A DNA stretch of 50,965 nucleotides from Desulfatiglans sp. (GTDB lineage Bacteria > Desulfobacterota > DSM-4660 > Desulfatiglandales > HGW-15), in the NCBI GenBank assembly GCA_012513605.1, contig JAAZBV010000036.1, forward strand, positions 1 to 50,965, in the 5' to 3' direction. The notes under the pieces are model-generated. The model did no database searches. It saw only the letters and a program-made list of their open reading frames with translations, and was not told where the DNA came from. Both the position numbers and the translations under genes were made by a program. Shown here one piece after another: positions 31,148 to 38,872 of the stretch. Each line of letters opens with the position of its first letter. Position 1 is the stretch's first letter.

Positions 31148-32488
31148 ATGGAAAAGGAATGGGCACAACTTACCGCAGAAGAAAAGAGAGAAAAAAGATT
31201 CATGAGCTGGCTTTATCCAGAAGATATTGCCTTTAATAACCCTGAAGCACAGGAGGCTTACAGGGCAAGGGTCAAGAGGATAATAGCCGCTATAAAGGTT
31301 GAAGAGGCTGACAGGGTGCCTGTGATATCCCACCCCGGGTATGCGCCCGCCTTTTATTCGGGTTATACGATTAAAGAGGTAATGTATGACTCAGAAAAGC
31401 TCTTAAAGGCCTGGTACAGGTTTATGGATGATTTTGACCTGGATGTACTGCCTGACGCACACCTTATACGAAGCGGCAGGGCCATGGAGGTAGTGGGGGT
31501 AAAGACAAGCAAGTGGGCAGGTTGCGGCCTCCCGGATAATGTATCGCCCCAGCATGCGGAGATAGAGATACTTAAGGCCAGTGAATGGGACCACTATGAA
31601 AATGACCGCTCTGATTTTAACTTACGGGTCATGCTCCCCAGAACACACAGGGCAGCAGAGCCCTTTGCTAATCTCCCACCCCTCTCCATCTTAGGCGGTT
31701 TTGGCGGAGCAAGCGCTCTGGCAGCCTTTGCGGCCCCTGATGTACAGGCAGGGTTCAAGGCATTTGCTGAGGCCAATGAAATAGAAAAAGAGTGGCACAA
31801 GGCATTAAATGCCATTACTGGCCGCGGTCTCAAAATGGGTTTCCCCAATTTTTTCAGGTTTGACATAGGCGGAGGAGCGCCACTGGATGCCCTTGGGGCA
31901 GGGTTGAGAGGCACCAAGGGTACTATAATGGACATGTTTCAAAGGCCGGAAAGGCTGCTATCCAACATGGATAAGATGGCGGATATGAGTATAAAGATGG
32001 CAGCTACGATGCCCTTTGCGGCAGGCACACCGGTGGTATTTATCCCCCTGCACAGGGGTGCAGACGGCTTTATGTCTGAGACGCAATTCAAGACATTTTA
32101 CTGGCCCTTCCTTAAAAGGGTGGTTGAAGGTTATATCAACGAAGGGCTTGTGCCCCTGCTTTTTGCTGAAGGTGGTTACAACTCCAGGCTTGAGTTGATA
32201 CAGGACCTGCCTGATAAAGGCGTTGTATGGTATTTTGACCAGACTGATATTATAAGGGCAAAGGAGGTCTTAGGTGACAGGTTCTGCATTATGGGAAATG
32301 TGCCCACATCAATGATGGTTACCGGAAAGGCAGAGGATGTAAAGGCCTATTCAAAGAGGCTGATTGAGAAGGTCGGCAGGGGTGGCGGTTATATCCTGGC
32401 GCCTGGCGCAACAGCAGATGAGGCAAAGTTTGAAAACATAAAGGCCATGAATGAGGCTTCAAGGGAGTGCGCCGAAAAACAGGTTTAA
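31148..32488 (+). CDS. Uroporphyrinogen decarboxylase-family protein without zinc ligands
   Basis: A 446-residue protein of the URO-D fold superfamily, which includes HemE and the corrinoid methyltransferases MtaA/CmuA. The landmark ends are seen: DRVPVISHPGYAPAFYSG near the N-terminus and CIMGNVPTSMMVTGKAEDVK plus GGGYILAPGATADEAKFENI near the C-terminus. MtaA-type enzymes bind zinc through HxC and a late Cys. Here those places read LFAEGG and APGA, so the zinc site is missing. It is not HemE-like in length either (about 350 residues). Function is unknown; divergent URO-D paralogues are common in Desulfobacterota. Confidence 0.8.
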   Translation: MEKEWAQLTAEEKREKRFMSWLYPEDIAFNNPEAQEAYRARVKRIIAAIKVEEADRVPVISHPGYAPAFYSGYTIKEVMYDSEKLLKAWYRFMDDFDLDVLPDAHLIRSGRAMEVVGVKTSKWAGCGLPDNVSPQHAEIEILKASEWDHYENDRSDFNLRVMLPRTHRAAEPFANLPPLSILGGFGGASALAAFAAPDVQAGFKAFAEANEIEKEWHKALNAITGRGLKMGFPNFFRFDIGGGAPLDALGAGLRGTKGTIMDMFQRPERLLSNMDKMADMSIKMAATMPFAAGTPVVFIPLHRGADGFMSETQFKTFYWPFLKRVVEGYINEGLVPLLFAEGGYNSRLELIQDLPDKGVVWYFDQTDIIRAKEVLGDRFCIMGNVPTSMMVTGKAEDVKAYSKRLIEKVGRGGGYILAPGATADEAKFENIKAMNEASRECAEKQV

Positions 32489-32515
32489 GGTTTAAGGTTC
32501 AAGGTTTAAGGTTAA
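32482..32515. repeat. Heptamer tandem repeat GGTTTAA
   Basis: Four and a half copies of GGTTTAA (one with a C) begin inside the last codons of the URO-D gene, the first copy supplying its Val and stop codon. Confidence 0.8.
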
Positions 32516-32541
32516 TGCAAGATGGCGCAGGGCACATGGTA

Positions 32542-32578
32542 GGGGCGAAAAATCTTTCGCCCTGAAAAATCTTTCGCC
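32542..32578. repeat. Palindromic repeat GGGCGAAA/TTTCGCCC
   Basis: An 8-bp perfect hairpin with a 4-nt loop (32543-32562) is followed by a direct repeat of its right part. It lies between two convergent genes and could act as a transcript-end hairpin, but has no T run. Confidence 0.6.
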
Positions 32579-32593
32579 TCTAATGTTTTTCTC

Positions 32594-33793
32594 TCATTTA
32601 TTCTTTAGGATAGCAAAGAACGGCAGCCCTGCTGCGGCTAGAACTGCCCAGAATATGAAGGGATAGCCATTATTGAAGGCCTCAAGGCTGTTTCCAACGG
32701 GTGGTGCAAGAAAGGCACCGACCATCCCGAGGGTGCTTGTCAGCCCAATAGCTGTACCGCTGTATTCGCTACCCACCTCCTTTAACTCTATAACCATTAC
32801 ATTAAAAAGGGCAGCCACACCGGTACGCGTAAGACCGGTTAAGATAATTAATACCCATAAAAATGTACCTTTAAAAAGTGGAAGCGCAAAAACAGTTACA
32901 GCCATCATTATTGTAGATACAATAAGCACCCCCTTTCTTGCCCCTAGCCTGTCAGAGATAAGCACAACCGGGATGGTGCCCAGGCTTGCTATGCCGGTCA
33001 TTACAGTAGTTGCGCTGTCTGCCAGAAAAGGTGTCCAGCCGATAAGCTTAAGATAGGTAGGGAGATAACCTGTAAGCCCCATGCTGGAACCCCAGTATGT
33101 GGTCGTAATAAATGCTATTACCCATACCTCCCTTATCTTTACTACATGCCTGAAGGCATCAAGCAAAGAGTGTGAAGCAGGGGATTTGCTTGCTCCTGAT
33201 GCAACAGGTTTATCCCTTCCTGTAAATATCCACAAAAGGCCAAGCAGGATGCATGGTATCCCATAAACAAACATTACCCTTCTCCAGCCGCCAAAAAAAG
33301 GAGAAAAATAGTTGGCGCTCAACATGGTTGCAGCCATTGAGCCAAAGGCCCACACCACATTAAGCATCGCATTTGTAAGGCCAAGCTCTTTTCCCCTGAA
33401 CCACTCGGCTGTCACCTTCGGCACAATAGAGGGCATGGTTGCCGCCATTAACCCGAACAGGTACATGGTTACTGCCATGCTGATAAAGCCGACTGAAAAA
33501 CCCCTGAGTGCGCCAAATATCCCTGCAAATATGCTTATAAAAAACATGGTGCGTCTTACGCCGAAACGGTCAACAATGAGGCCGCCCGGTAGAGCAATAA
33601 AAACCCCGGCAAGTGGGTCCATGCCCCATACAGCGCCTATTTCAAGCATATTCAGCCCCAGGTCATCCGAGATCTCCTTGAAGAGTACAGGCATGCACAT
33701 GCGCGAGAGCCCTGCAATAAAGAGATATGACATCATCCCCAGAAAAAGTATGTACCAGCGGTAATATGGTCTTTCTGTCTCAACTGAATTCAT
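32594..33793 (-). CDS. Major facilitator superfamily transporter
   Basis: A 399-residue inner-membrane carrier with about twelve hydrophobic helices. The MFS signature between helices 2 and 3 reads GGLIVDRFGVRRTMF, and the equivalent loop in the second half reads LISDRLGARKGVLIV. The start YYRWYILFLGMMSYLF is typical of anion/organic acid MFS members, but the substrate cannot be read from sequence. It converges with the URO-D gene. Confidence 0.92.
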   Translation of the reverse strand: MNSVETERPYYRWYILFLGMMSYLFIAGLSRMCMPVLFKEISDDLGLNMLEIGAVWGMDPLAGVFIALPGGLIVDRFGVRRTMFFISIFAGIFGALRGFSVGFISMAVTMYLFGLMAATMPSIVPKVTAEWFRGKELGLTNAMLNVVWAFGSMAATMLSANYFSPFFGGWRRVMFVYGIPCILLGLLWIFTGRDKPVASGASKSPASHSLLDAFRHVVKIREVWVIAFITTTYWGSSMGLTGYLPTYLKLIGWTPFLADSATTVMTGIASLGTIPVVLISDRLGARKGVLIVSTIMMAVTVFALPLFKGTFLWVLIILTGLTRTGVAALFNVMVIELKEVGSEYSGTAIGLTSTLGMVGAFLAPPVGNSLEAFNNGYPFIFWAVLAAAGLPFFAILKNK

Positions 33794-33901
33794 GCATTTC
33801 CAAAATAAAGGTTCTTATTATTATAATCAGGCATCTAATCTAATTCATAAACATAAGCAACCTTTTCTTGTAGTAAGGATCAAATTCTGGATGGACACTA
33901 A

Positions 33902-34558
33902 CTAATAATCAGCAATATGCACACTGATATGTAAATAGCACTCCTTCATCCCTATGCCTTCGAGAGAGAGATTGATCTCTGTGCCGTCACTTACATTGGC
34001 AGGCATACTCAAAGCAAATTTTTTTACAGTTGATATTCTCCCGAAACCCTTACAAAGCGGGCAATAGAGCCCTTCCCAGAACCCTGACCTTGAACAGACA
34101 GGGCATGGGGCCATAACCGGAACCGAAATTGGATAAAGCCCTCCTGATGCCGCCTCTTCAGGGGTAAGCACTGCATCAAAATAGAGATCCTTTTCATGCA
34201 TATCCTCATTACCCTGGTCATATAGACCGGGTATGAACCCTTCAAACAGATCATCAGTCTTTGTGTAAAACAGAGATTCTGCATCCCTGAACCGTTTTAT
34301 CCTCTCCTGCATTCGGCCTGGTGCGCGGGTTAACCTGTAAGAGGCATCTTCATTTTCAAGGTTAGTATCATATCTGCGCTTTTTTTCATGGTCGCTGAGA
34401 GTATCATATGCCTCTTTGATCTCGATAAACCTCTCGCTCTCCTTTTCATTCGAGACATCGGGATGTAATCTCTTTGCTATGGTGCGGTATGCCTTTTTTA
34501 TTTTATTCAGGTCAGCGCCTCTGCTAATCCCAAGAACAAGGTAGTAATCCTTCTGCAT
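33902..34558 (-). CDS. DnaJ-domain protein with a half zinc finger
   Basis: A 218-residue J-domain co-chaperone. The J domain fills about residues 1-68 (KDYYLVLGISRGAD, HPD at KRLHPDVSNE), enabling it to stimulate a DnaK ATPase. A linker follows, then CPVCSRSGFWEGLYCPLCKGFG, only two CxxC pairs (one zinc site) instead of four, and a short C-terminal beta region. I start at the ATG at 34558, preceded by GGAGG; an upstream ATG at 34606 adds 16 residues. It lies downstream of the two Hsp20 genes but beyond a strong terminator. Confidence 0.85.
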   Translation of the reverse strand: MQKDYYLVLGISRGADLNKIKKAYRTIAKRLHPDVSNEKESERFIEIKEAYDTLSDHEKKRRYDTNLENEDASYRLTRAPGRMQERIKRFRDAESLFYTKTDDLFEGFIPGLYDQGNEDMHEKDLYFDAVLTPEEAASGGLYPISVPVMAPCPVCSRSGFWEGLYCPLCKGFGRISTVKKFALSMPANVSDGTEINLSLEGIGMKECYLHISVHIADY

Positions 34559-34624
34559 AATTACCTCCATATTGAAACCTGTGAAGAGTATGTTCACAAG
34601 GAACATGGACTATCTGAATAAAGC

Positions 34625-34662
34625 AAAAAAAAGGATGGGGTTACAACCTCGTAACCCCATCC
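34625..34662 (-). terminator. Rho-independent terminator after the hsp20 pair
   Basis: On the minus strand a 12-bp perfect stem (GGATGGGGTTAC/GTAACCCCATCC, 6-nt loop) is followed by eight T. It lies just after the second hsp20 stop. Confidence 0.92.
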
Positions 34663-34674
34663 CTCTATGATATA

Positions 34675-35085
34675 TTATGCTGACTTTATGGCTATCTTGC
34701 GGGGTTTTGCCGCCTCAACCTTTGGCAGGGTAAGCCTTAAAACACCGTCTGTCATCTTTGCCTCTATCTTTGCCTGATCAATTACCTCTGAGAGATTAAA
34801 CTGCCGGTAATATTTGCCTGTCCTGTATTCTGTAAAGAGTTCTACCTCATTTTGGCCTTCAGGTTTTTTAGCATCTCCATCCAGTGTGAGGATATTCTCT
34901 TTCAGATCAATATTAAGATCCTCAGCCTTTACACCGGGCATATCAGCCAGAAGGGTCAAACCCTTTTCTGTTTCAAATATGTCCACATCGGGAGTAAATA
35001 CAAGCCCTGGCTTTGTCTGCTCAGTCATGGTTGATACCTCAGATTTTTCCTTGGCCTGCAAGGCCTTTGCTTCTGATTCTGTCAT
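34675..35085 (-). CDS. Hsp20/alpha-crystallin small heat shock protein (second)
   Basis: A 136-residue holdase chaperone. The alpha-crystallin domain covers about 32-125, with ADMPGVKAEDLNIDLKENIL and the GVLRLTLPK motif near the end. It is 20 bp downstream of another hsp20 gene, and the two differ enough to form mixed or separate oligomers. The terminator at 34625-34662 follows. Confidence 0.95.
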   Translation of the reverse strand: MTESEAKALQAKEKSEVSTMTEQTKPGLVFTPDVDIFETEKGLTLLADMPGVKAEDLNIDLKENILTLDGDAKKPEGQNEVELFTEYRTGKYYRQFNLSEVIDQAKIEAKMTDGVLRLTLPKVEAAKPRKIAIKSA

Positions 35086-35105
35086 GATTTCCTCCTCCTT
35101 TCTGT

Positions 35106-35561
35106 TTATTTTATAGTTATCTGCCGCGGCTTTGCCGCCTCTGATTTGGGCAGCTTTATTGTAAGCACACCGTTCACATTTGATGCCTCAGCCTTATCAA
35201 CATCAACCTGCCCTGGCAGATTCATTATCCTGTTAAACTTGCCGGATTCCCTCTCACGCCTGTGATACTTTGCATTTTTATCTTCATTAACAATCTTTCT
35301 TTCACCGGATATGGTTACACTGTCTCCTGTGACTGAAAGCTCTATTTCATCGGCCTTTACACCCGGAAGTTCAGCCCGGATATAATAGGCATCCTTATCT
35401 TCTGTCAGGTTAATAAGCGGAAATACACCTGCTCCACGCACAACACCCCTTGAAAATCCATCTGATAGAAGATCCATCTCCCTTCTTATCCTGTTAAGTT
35501 CATCAAATGGGCTCCAGTTGTTTAATGTCCTCAAGTTTGGGTCTCTTCTTAAAAATAACAT
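35106..35561 (-). CDS. Hsp20/alpha-crystallin small heat shock protein (first)
   Basis: A 151-residue holdase chaperone that keeps unfolding proteins soluble. The N-terminal segment WSPFDELNRIRREMDLL is typical of bacterial class A Hsp20. The alpha-crystallin domain (about 45-145) has RAELPGVKADEIELSVTGD and the GVLTIKLPK motif. It is the first gene of the hsp20 pair, with AAAGGAGG as ribosome site and a promoter-like site about 140 bp upstream. Confidence 0.96.
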   Translation of the reverse strand: MLFLRRDPNLRTLNNWSPFDELNRIRREMDLLSDGFSRGVVRGAGVFPLINLTEDKDAYYIRAELPGVKADEIELSVTGDSVTISGERKIVNEDKNAKYHRRERESGKFNRIMNLPGQVDVDKAEASNVNGVLTIKLPKSEAAKPRQITIK

Positions 35562-35698
35562 GGCTAAATCCTCCTTTCAGAATTTTAATTATTTATTTTG
35601 CTTTGCTTTAATTTTTTTATCATGAAATACGGTTAAAGCACACCAAATTTACTTTTTTAACTTGTATTATCAATATGATATCTGCTTTTAACGCGCAA

Positions 35699-35727
35699 AA
35701 TATAAGCATGGTTAATTTTGCAGTCAA
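35699..35727 (-). promoter_or_regulatory. Sigma-70-type promoter upstream of hsp20 pair
   Basis: On the minus strand TTGACT and TATATT are separated by 17 bp. No CIRCE inverted repeat or clear RpoH consensus was seen in the region 35562-35861. Confidence 0.45.
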
Positions 35728-35861
35728 GGGGATGACAAAAATTTTTAGGGATCAATGCTGATTTTTTATGAGGGAATAAATTGACTCAAGGGCTCCCTGC
35801 GATTAGAATGCAAACCCTGATCAAACGAACCTAGAGATTAAATAATAAGGAGGAGCTTAAG

Positions 35862-37352
35862 ATGGATGATCGCCAGAAATGGACTCATGTAACCAGGCGT
35901 GGTTTTTTCAAGACAACAGCAGTGGCAGGGGTGGCAGCTGCGCTCCCTGTATCAATTTTAGCCGGTGAAAAGGTAATCAGTATAGGCGGGATAAAACCCA
36001 GCCCTGCGGGCAGAAAAAGAAATATTCTTTTTGTGAGTGATGCCCCGGAAAGATATGAAAAACTTGTTGGCTCAATCAAGTCAATCAGTGAATACGATAT
36101 TAATCTAAGCCAGATGAAGGCCGATTTTAAAAACTCGGGTGAGATCCTGAAAGCCATTAAAGAAAAGAATGCTGACATCTGCCTTTTCACGCTGCCAGGT
36201 ATAGGCATGTCCTCCAGAAATATAGCCGAGCAGATAGGCTACCTGGATATCCCTGTTATTATTCTCGCCGGAACTCCCGAACTGATAATGTGGGAGACAG
36301 ACCTTGCTGCATCATTCCGCATAAAGGGAATAAATGCTCTTGTGGCAAATTCGAATGATCATGCCATTGAGCTGCTGAAGATACTTTCTGCTCCCAGACC
36401 TCTTGAAGGTAAAAAGGCCCTTGTTTTCGGGAAACCATTTGGATCAACAAGTATTCCATCTCCAAACCTTAATGAGGAATATGTTTACAGCCAGACAGGC
36501 GTCAGGATAGTTCACCGGCCAATTGACGATCTTAAGACGCTTATAAAAGAGGTCGATGAATCAGCCGCCAGAAAAGAGATGGAAAGATGGAAGAAGGGTG
36601 CAGTAAAGATAATCGATGTTTCGGATGAGAGTCTTCTTCACAGTTCAAGGATCTCCATACTGTTAAAATCTCTTGTTGAGAAGGAAAATCTGTCTGCTGT
36701 CTCAGTGGACTGCCTGAGTTTTTCATTTGGCGCTGATGCAACCATCCCTCTTCCATGTCTGGCATTTACCAGCCTCAGGGATGAAGGCATAACCGCTGCA
36801 TGCGAAGCTGATATATGCATGCTGCTAACATCAATGCTGTTACAGGAGGTTACCAAAAGGCCGTCCTTTCAGAGCAATGTATCATCTGTTGATATCAAGA
36901 ACTCCAGCACCACACTTCGTCACTGCGTAGCGCCTACAAAGATATATGGCGCTGATGCCCCTCAGCAGCCCTACAACCTGAGGGATTATCACGGCATGGG
37001 AAAAGGAGGCACCTGTGAAATAGATTACCCTGTGGGCCTTGATGTAACTATTGGTGGATTCAGCAAGGACCTGAAAAATTTCGTAATATGGCCTGGCAGA
37101 ACAAAAGATATGGTAGATGACAGGGCAACACCTTCATTCAAGGATGCCCCGCCTGAATACAGCAAGATGCGTAAATTCTGTACAAATATGGCAGAAATCA
37201 AGATCAGGGATGTAAAAGGTTTTATGCAGAATATTGTGGGCATTCATCATAATATGATCGCCGGGAGTTTTGGCAAGGAGATATCAGATGCCCTGGTGCG
37301 GATGAATATAAACGTGGTTGCCCCTCCTGATCTGACAGCTCCGGAGGCATAG
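35862..37352 (+). CDS. Tat-exported sugar isomerase-like protein (FucI/AraA fold)
   Basis: A 496-residue protein with a twin-arginine signal peptide (TRRGFFKTTAVAG, then an Ala-rich h-region to about 33), so it is exported folded. The mature part has two Rossmann-like lobes. The stretch LRDEGITAACEADICMLLT (with Cys314-Glu315) and the following KRPSFQSN match L-fucose/L-arabinose isomerase-type proteins, in which a Glu of this region binds the metal. Export of such an enzyme is unusual. The substrate cannot be told. The ribosome site is GGAGG. Confidence 0.65.
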   Translation: MDDRQKWTHVTRRGFFKTTAVAGVAAALPVSILAGEKVISIGGIKPSPAGRKRNILFVSDAPERYEKLVGSIKSISEYDINLSQMKADFKNSGEILKAIKEKNADICLFTLPGIGMSSRNIAEQIGYLDIPVIILAGTPELIMWETDLAASFRIKGINALVANSNDHAIELLKILSAPRPLEGKKALVFGKPFGSTSIPSPNLNEEYVYSQTGVRIVHRPIDDLKTLIKEVDESAARKEMERWKKGAVKIIDVSDESLLHSSRISILLKSLVEKENLSAVSVDCLSFSFGADATIPLPCLAFTSLRDEGITAACEADICMLLTSMLLQEVTKRPSFQSNVSSVDIKNSSTTLRHCVAPTKIYGADAPQQPYNLRDYHGMGKGGTCEIDYPVGLDVTIGGFSKDLKNFVIWPGRTKDMVDDRATPSFKDAPPEYSKMRKFCTNMAEIKIRDVKGFMQNIVGIHHNMIAGSFGKEISDALVRMNINVVAPPDLTAPEA

Positions 37353-37443
37353 CCTGTATTGCAACGATTGCTCTTCCTGTGCGGTTACATGCCCGAACTG
37401 GGTTGATGTGCAAAACAGATTGATTCGCGTACAGGATATTTAA
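37336..37443 (+). pseudogene. Ferredoxin-like 4-Cys fragment in the +1 frame
   Basis: Overlapping the end of the isomerase-like gene in the next frame, an open stretch ends at a TAA and reads LYCNDCSSCAVTCPNWVDV. Cys codons start at 37360, 37369, 37378 and 37390. CX2CX2CX3CP is a 4Fe-4S cluster pattern, and the following VDVQNRLIRVQD resembles the tail of cluster-bearing aldo/keto reductases. A TGA at 37333 closes the frame upstream. It is either the tail of a lost gene or the frameshifted end of the isomerase-like protein. Confidence 0.4.
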
Positions 37444-37490
37444 GCTTAGGTGCTTAGAGATTTTCAATATACCTTTTAAATCGAAGATTC

Positions 37491-37570
37491 TTCAACGCGG
37501 AGTACGCTAAGTTCGCAGAGATTAATATTAAAAATTACTTCTCTGCGTCCTTTGCGCTCTTTGCGGTGAA
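37491..37570. repeat. MITE-like imperfect inverted repeat (80 bp)
   Basis: Two 31-nt arms starting TTCAACGCGG and ending CGGTGAA (complementary with several mismatches) surround a short AT-rich centre. Arms of this CGC/GAG type recur as dispersed repeats in many environmental genomes. The rest of the 37444-37680 gap shows nothing else. Confidence 0.65.
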
Positions 37571-37680
37571 ACGTATTTTGGAATTTTCTGCCGGAAAGAG
37601 GTCATTTCCGGATGAAGCATTTAGCATTCCATATTCAGCTTTCAACTTTCCGCCTTCATCCTTAATTTTCCAGCCTGTTT

Positions 37681-38610
37681 CTATTCCCGTGGGGGGTCGC
37701 CGTCATAACCCCCTGATGGATTCAGAAAAATCTTACCCGGTTCTCCGGGTAAAGGAAGTAACCAGTCAGGGCTGCTTTTAGGATATAGCAGCCTTGCCTG
37801 CCACTGTATGGCAAAGTCCTCGGCCTTCACATCAGGATATTTTTTATAGATACGCTCTACCAGTTCTTCTGCTGATTTTGCTGTGCTGTACGCCTCCTCG
37901 TAATTATCAAGGTAATTTATAGACCAGTCAGCACACTCTGTATATTTACTGTGTTCATCTTTTTTAACCGCCTCCATAATCCTGATCTTTTCTTCATCGC
38001 AATGACCGGGGATGATTATCCTTGCATCAAACTCTTTAAGCCTTGCAATATCCTTCCGCCAGGTAACCCTGCGGGCCACATTGCTTTCAATCGGCCATAG
38101 ATGGCAGTCATGAAAGGCTATATCAGTTGCACACAGGACACGGATAGACGGCACCCACACCGCCGAATTATTTATACTGTCACCTTCCCAGCCGTCTGAA
38201 AATATGATCTCCTCACCCTCAAGCTCAAGCCTCGGCTCGTTAAGAGATGTTGGCGTTGTTGTTGCCTTTGGGATTTCACCGGGCCCGAAACGATCAATAG
38301 CCCACATATCTACCTTGTCACTTGAGGTAGCCTTTATATCCTTTATCACACTTGGAAGCGCAACAATCTTTGCCTCTGGAAATGCGAATTTTAGTACTGC
38401 GAGCCCGAAATGGTGGTCAGGATGAAAATGGGAGACATAGATATGAGTCAAACGCCTTCTCATGGGAAGTATCTCAGAAACAAGCCTGTGAGAATCACTC
38501 ATAATTTGAGATGCGTCTATCAGAATGGCATCCTTCTCACCATAAAAAAGGGTGGAGTTACTGTTAAAACCAAGATAACTGTGGAGAAACACCTTGAAAT
38601 TAATGGCCAT
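37681..38610 (-). CDS. Metallo-beta-lactamase-fold hydrolase
   Basis: A 309-residue hydrolase of the MBL superfamily. The metal-binding motif SHFHPDHHFG (His61, His63, Asp65, His66) is intact. Later ligands are likely in LCATDIAFHDCH (Asp) and IIPGHCDE (His). There is no signal peptide, so it is cytoplasmic. A C-terminal 80-residue extension is present. The substrate is unknown. It converges with the isomerase-like gene. Confidence 0.88.
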   Translation of the reverse strand: MAINFKVFLHSYLGFNSNSTLFYGEKDAILIDASQIMSDSHRLVSEILPMRRRLTHIYVSHFHPDHHFGLAVLKFAFPEAKIVALPSVIKDIKATSSDKVDMWAIDRFGPGEIPKATTTPTSLNEPRLELEGEEIIFSDGWEGDSINNSAVWVPSIRVLCATDIAFHDCHLWPIESNVARRVTWRKDIARLKEFDARIIIPGHCDEEKIRIMEAVKKDEHSKYTECADWSINYLDNYEEAYSTAKSAEELVERIYKKYPDVKAEDFAIQWQARLLYPKSSPDWLLPLPGEPGKIFLNPSGGYDGDPPRE

Positions 38611-38872
38611 ATATCACTCCTTTAATTATCTGATGTTATTTGGATGATTAATAAATACCATTTTTTGCATGTCTGATCAATTGTGTTTTTTTATATAAAC
38701 AACAGATCAAAAGATTAAAACTATTGATCCATTAATATTTTTATTGATAATAGTACAGGGCTCTACACTTAAATCAATAAATCCTGGCGCAGTAACCGGC
38801 ATTACAGCCCTTTCAGATAAAAATGTAACCGAGAACTGACTAAATAATAAACCTTTAACCGGAGGATATTTC

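Noticed and set aside
35562-35861. CIRCE or RpoH control site for the hsp20 pair
   Set aside because: No TTAGCACTC/GAGTGCTAA inverted repeat and no clear CTTGAA...CCCCAT spacing; only a sigma-70-like site.
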